Below, piece after piece: positions 6,701 to 7,515 of a stretch of DNA of 7,515 bases. The translations under genes were made by a program, and so were the position numbers. The notes below the pieces were generated by a model. It saw nothing but the letters and a program-made list of their open reading frames with translations. It was not told the origin of the DNA and did no database searches. Positions within the stretch are counted from its first letter, which is position 1; every line of letters begins with the position of its first letter. The DNA is taken from NCBI GenBank assembly GCA_003565575.1, contig PXBV01000059.1:1-7515 (forward strand). The letters run 5' to 3'. Source of the stretch: Psychroflexus sp. (lineage in GTDB: Bacteria; Bacteroidota; Bacteroidia; Flavobacteriales; Flavobacteriaceae).

Positions 6701-7384
6701 ATGAGAAAAATTTTATTATTAATTTTTTTATTGATTTTTAATTTTGGGTTTACACAATCTAATGAAATTAAAATTACATTTATAGGAAACTGTGGTTTAC
6801 ATCTCACCGATGGAAATACAAGTATTTATGTCGATTTCCCATATAAATCTGGTGCTTATGGTTATATGACTTATGAAGATTCCGTTTTAGATGAAATTAT
6901 AGAAAGTTCTACATTTATTTTCACACATCAACATAATGATCATTATTCAGGCAAAATATTACGTAAAGTTCTAAGACAAAAAAAAGGGAATAAATTTACT
7001 CAATGGAATACTCGGAGTTTAAAAAAATGGGCAAACGAAATTCCTGATTTTAAAATTGAGTCATTTAAAACAAAACATTCCTTTTCTATCCGCCACAGGT
7101 CATATTTAATTACTTGGCACGGAAAAAAAATATTTTTATCAGGAGACACAGAACATTCTGAGACAATTGGAGAAATTAACGGAATTGACCTTGCATTTGT
7201 ACCTTATTGGCTTCTTACAGATGCAAAAGAAAAAGAAATTGATATAGATGCAAAGCGATTTGCTATTTATCATATTGCACCTGTTCAAATTCCAAGCGCT
7301 AAAAAGAATTGGGGAGATAGTGAAACCATTTACCCGTTAGTTGAACAAGGCGACAAAATAATTCTCAAACTGAACGAAAAATAA
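6701..7384 (+). CDS. Exported metallo-beta-lactamase-fold hydrolase (UlaG-like)
   Basis: This 227-residue protein has a cleavable Sec signal peptide (MRKILLL, hydrophobic to about residue 18, cleavage likely near TQS), so it should work in the periplasm or outside the cell. The mature part has the metallo-beta-lactamase fold in order: strands around ITFIGNCGLHL (25-35), the metal site HQHNDH (76-81), a histidine at 126, the SGDTEH segment with D149, and a last histidine at 191 in AIYHIAP. All expected metal ligands seem present, so an active hydrolase is likely. It is near the short end for the UlaG-like MBL group, with an open metal site and no extra domain. Substrate cannot be told from sequence; nothing suggests a true beta-lactamase. 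The ATG follows an AT-rich leader without a Shine-Dalgarno motif. It stands alone in its cassette; the stop ends 4 nt before the terminal complement. Confidence 0.87.
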   Translation: MRKILLLIFLLIFNFGFTQSNEIKITFIGNCGLHLTDGNTSIYVDFPYKSGAYGYMTYEDSVLDEIIESSTFIFTHQHNDHYSGKILRKVLRQKKGNKFTQWNTRSLKKWANEIPDFKIESFKTKHSFSIRHRSYLITWHGKKIFLSGDTEHSETIGEINGIDLAFVPYWLLTDAKEKEIDIDAKRFAIYHIAPVQIPSAKKNWGDSETIYPLVEQGDKIILKLNEK

Positions 7385-7390
7385 ATACTG

Positions 7391-7515
7391 TGGGCAACAG
7401 CGCATAACAAAAATGGCGAGATTTGATGCTGAAACGAAAATTTTGGTATTTTTAGAAAATTAAAGTTTAACCGAAAAACTTGTGCATTTTAAGTCGCCAC
7501 TTTCGTTATGCGCGA
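7391..7515. repeat. attC-like palindrome D (cut by the window end)
   Basis: The left box is TGGGCAAC (7391-7398). Arms 7400-7419 and 7494-7513 pair at 18 of 20 positions; the exceptions 7409:7504 and 7413:7500 are both A-C on + and G-T on -. The arm ends resemble A (GCGCATA outside, TGGCGA inside), but the middle differs on both sides together. The shared central box lies at 7435-7458. The right box is missing only because the window ends 2 nt past the arm; by analogy the next few bases should lead into ACCGTTG. Confidence 0.7.

Larger units (their letters stand above)
6651..7515 (+). mobile_element. Gene cassette 3 (MBL-fold hydrolase gene plus palindrome D), truncated
   Basis: The unit starts at the GTT of palindrome C and continues beyond the window. 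Its start GTTGCCCACA (6651-6660) is the exact reverse complement of TGTGGGCAAC (7389-7398) just after the gene. After one A-C mismatch (6661:7388), three more pairs follow (6662-6664 with 7385-7387). The mismatch is at the same eleventh position as in cassette 1. The leader before the ATG is 50 nt and AT-rich. Confidence 0.68.

Noticed and set aside
6701..7384. Antibiotic-resistance beta-lactamase
   Set aside because: The fold and metal ligands match the broad MBL superfamily, nearer UlaG-like hydrolases; nothing points to beta-lactam hydrolysis.
32..7515. CRISPR array or tandem repeats
   Set aside because: The four elements are spaced by whole genes, are palindromic and share little arm sequence; there is no regular repeat-spacer pattern.
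32..7515. Canonical class 1-type attC sites
   Set aside because: The GTT crossover-like box is present, but the 3-nt purine run of GTTRRRY is not kept (GTTGGCA, GTTGCCC), no clear L boxes are seen, and the stems are longer. Called attC-like only.

Overview
The window reads as accessory DNA from a member of the Bacteroidota (a Flavobacteriia- or Cytophagia-like genome). This rests on AT-rich genes, leaders without Shine-Dalgarno motifs, a Bacteroidota-style lipoprotein and exported hydrolase, and the type of large helicase present. The assignment is by overall character, not by a marker gene.

Layout: four imperfect palindromes of about 135 nt (A 32-168, B 921-1055, C 6525-6658, D 7391 to beyond the window end) separate three genes, all on the + strand. 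Gene 1 (177-914) is a lipoprotein with an ExbD-like periplasmic domain. Gene 2 (1327-6477) is a 1716-residue protein with an Mrr-like nuclease domain, an SF2 helicase core and 13 helicase-associated (HA) repeats. Gene 3 (6701-7384) is an exported metallo-beta-lactamase-fold hydrolase. The first 31 bases are the tail of an earlier unit.

The main result is that this looks like an integron-type gene cassette array. Each unit begins with GTTG plus a few unit-specific bases, and the same unit ends with the reverse complement of that start, just where the next palindrome begins. The match is 10 bp for unit 1, 9 bp for unit 2 and 10 bp for unit 3; units 1 and 3 extend to 13 of 14. This is the signature expected if each gene plus its downstream palindrome was once a circle inserted at GTT. 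The palindromes are not textbook attC sites. Their arms are long and differ between copies while staying complementary. Every mismatch in the contiguous arms and cassette ends (10 of 10) is A opposite C on the + strand, which becomes a G-T wobble when the - strand folds. No integrase gene is present in the window.

A second, unrelated structure surrounds gene 2. A hairpin lies in its leader (1242-1305) and a related one inside its 3' coding end (6315-6383). The two share loop sequence and the same pair of A-A mismatches but have different, internally complementary stems. An 18-bp inverted repeat (1214-1231 and 6396-6413) lies outside them. The protein's C-terminal tail is therefore translated from repeat DNA.

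The three genes show no common pathway. They are better read as independent cargo: a candidate anti-DNA defence enzyme between two small envelope or periplasmic proteins.
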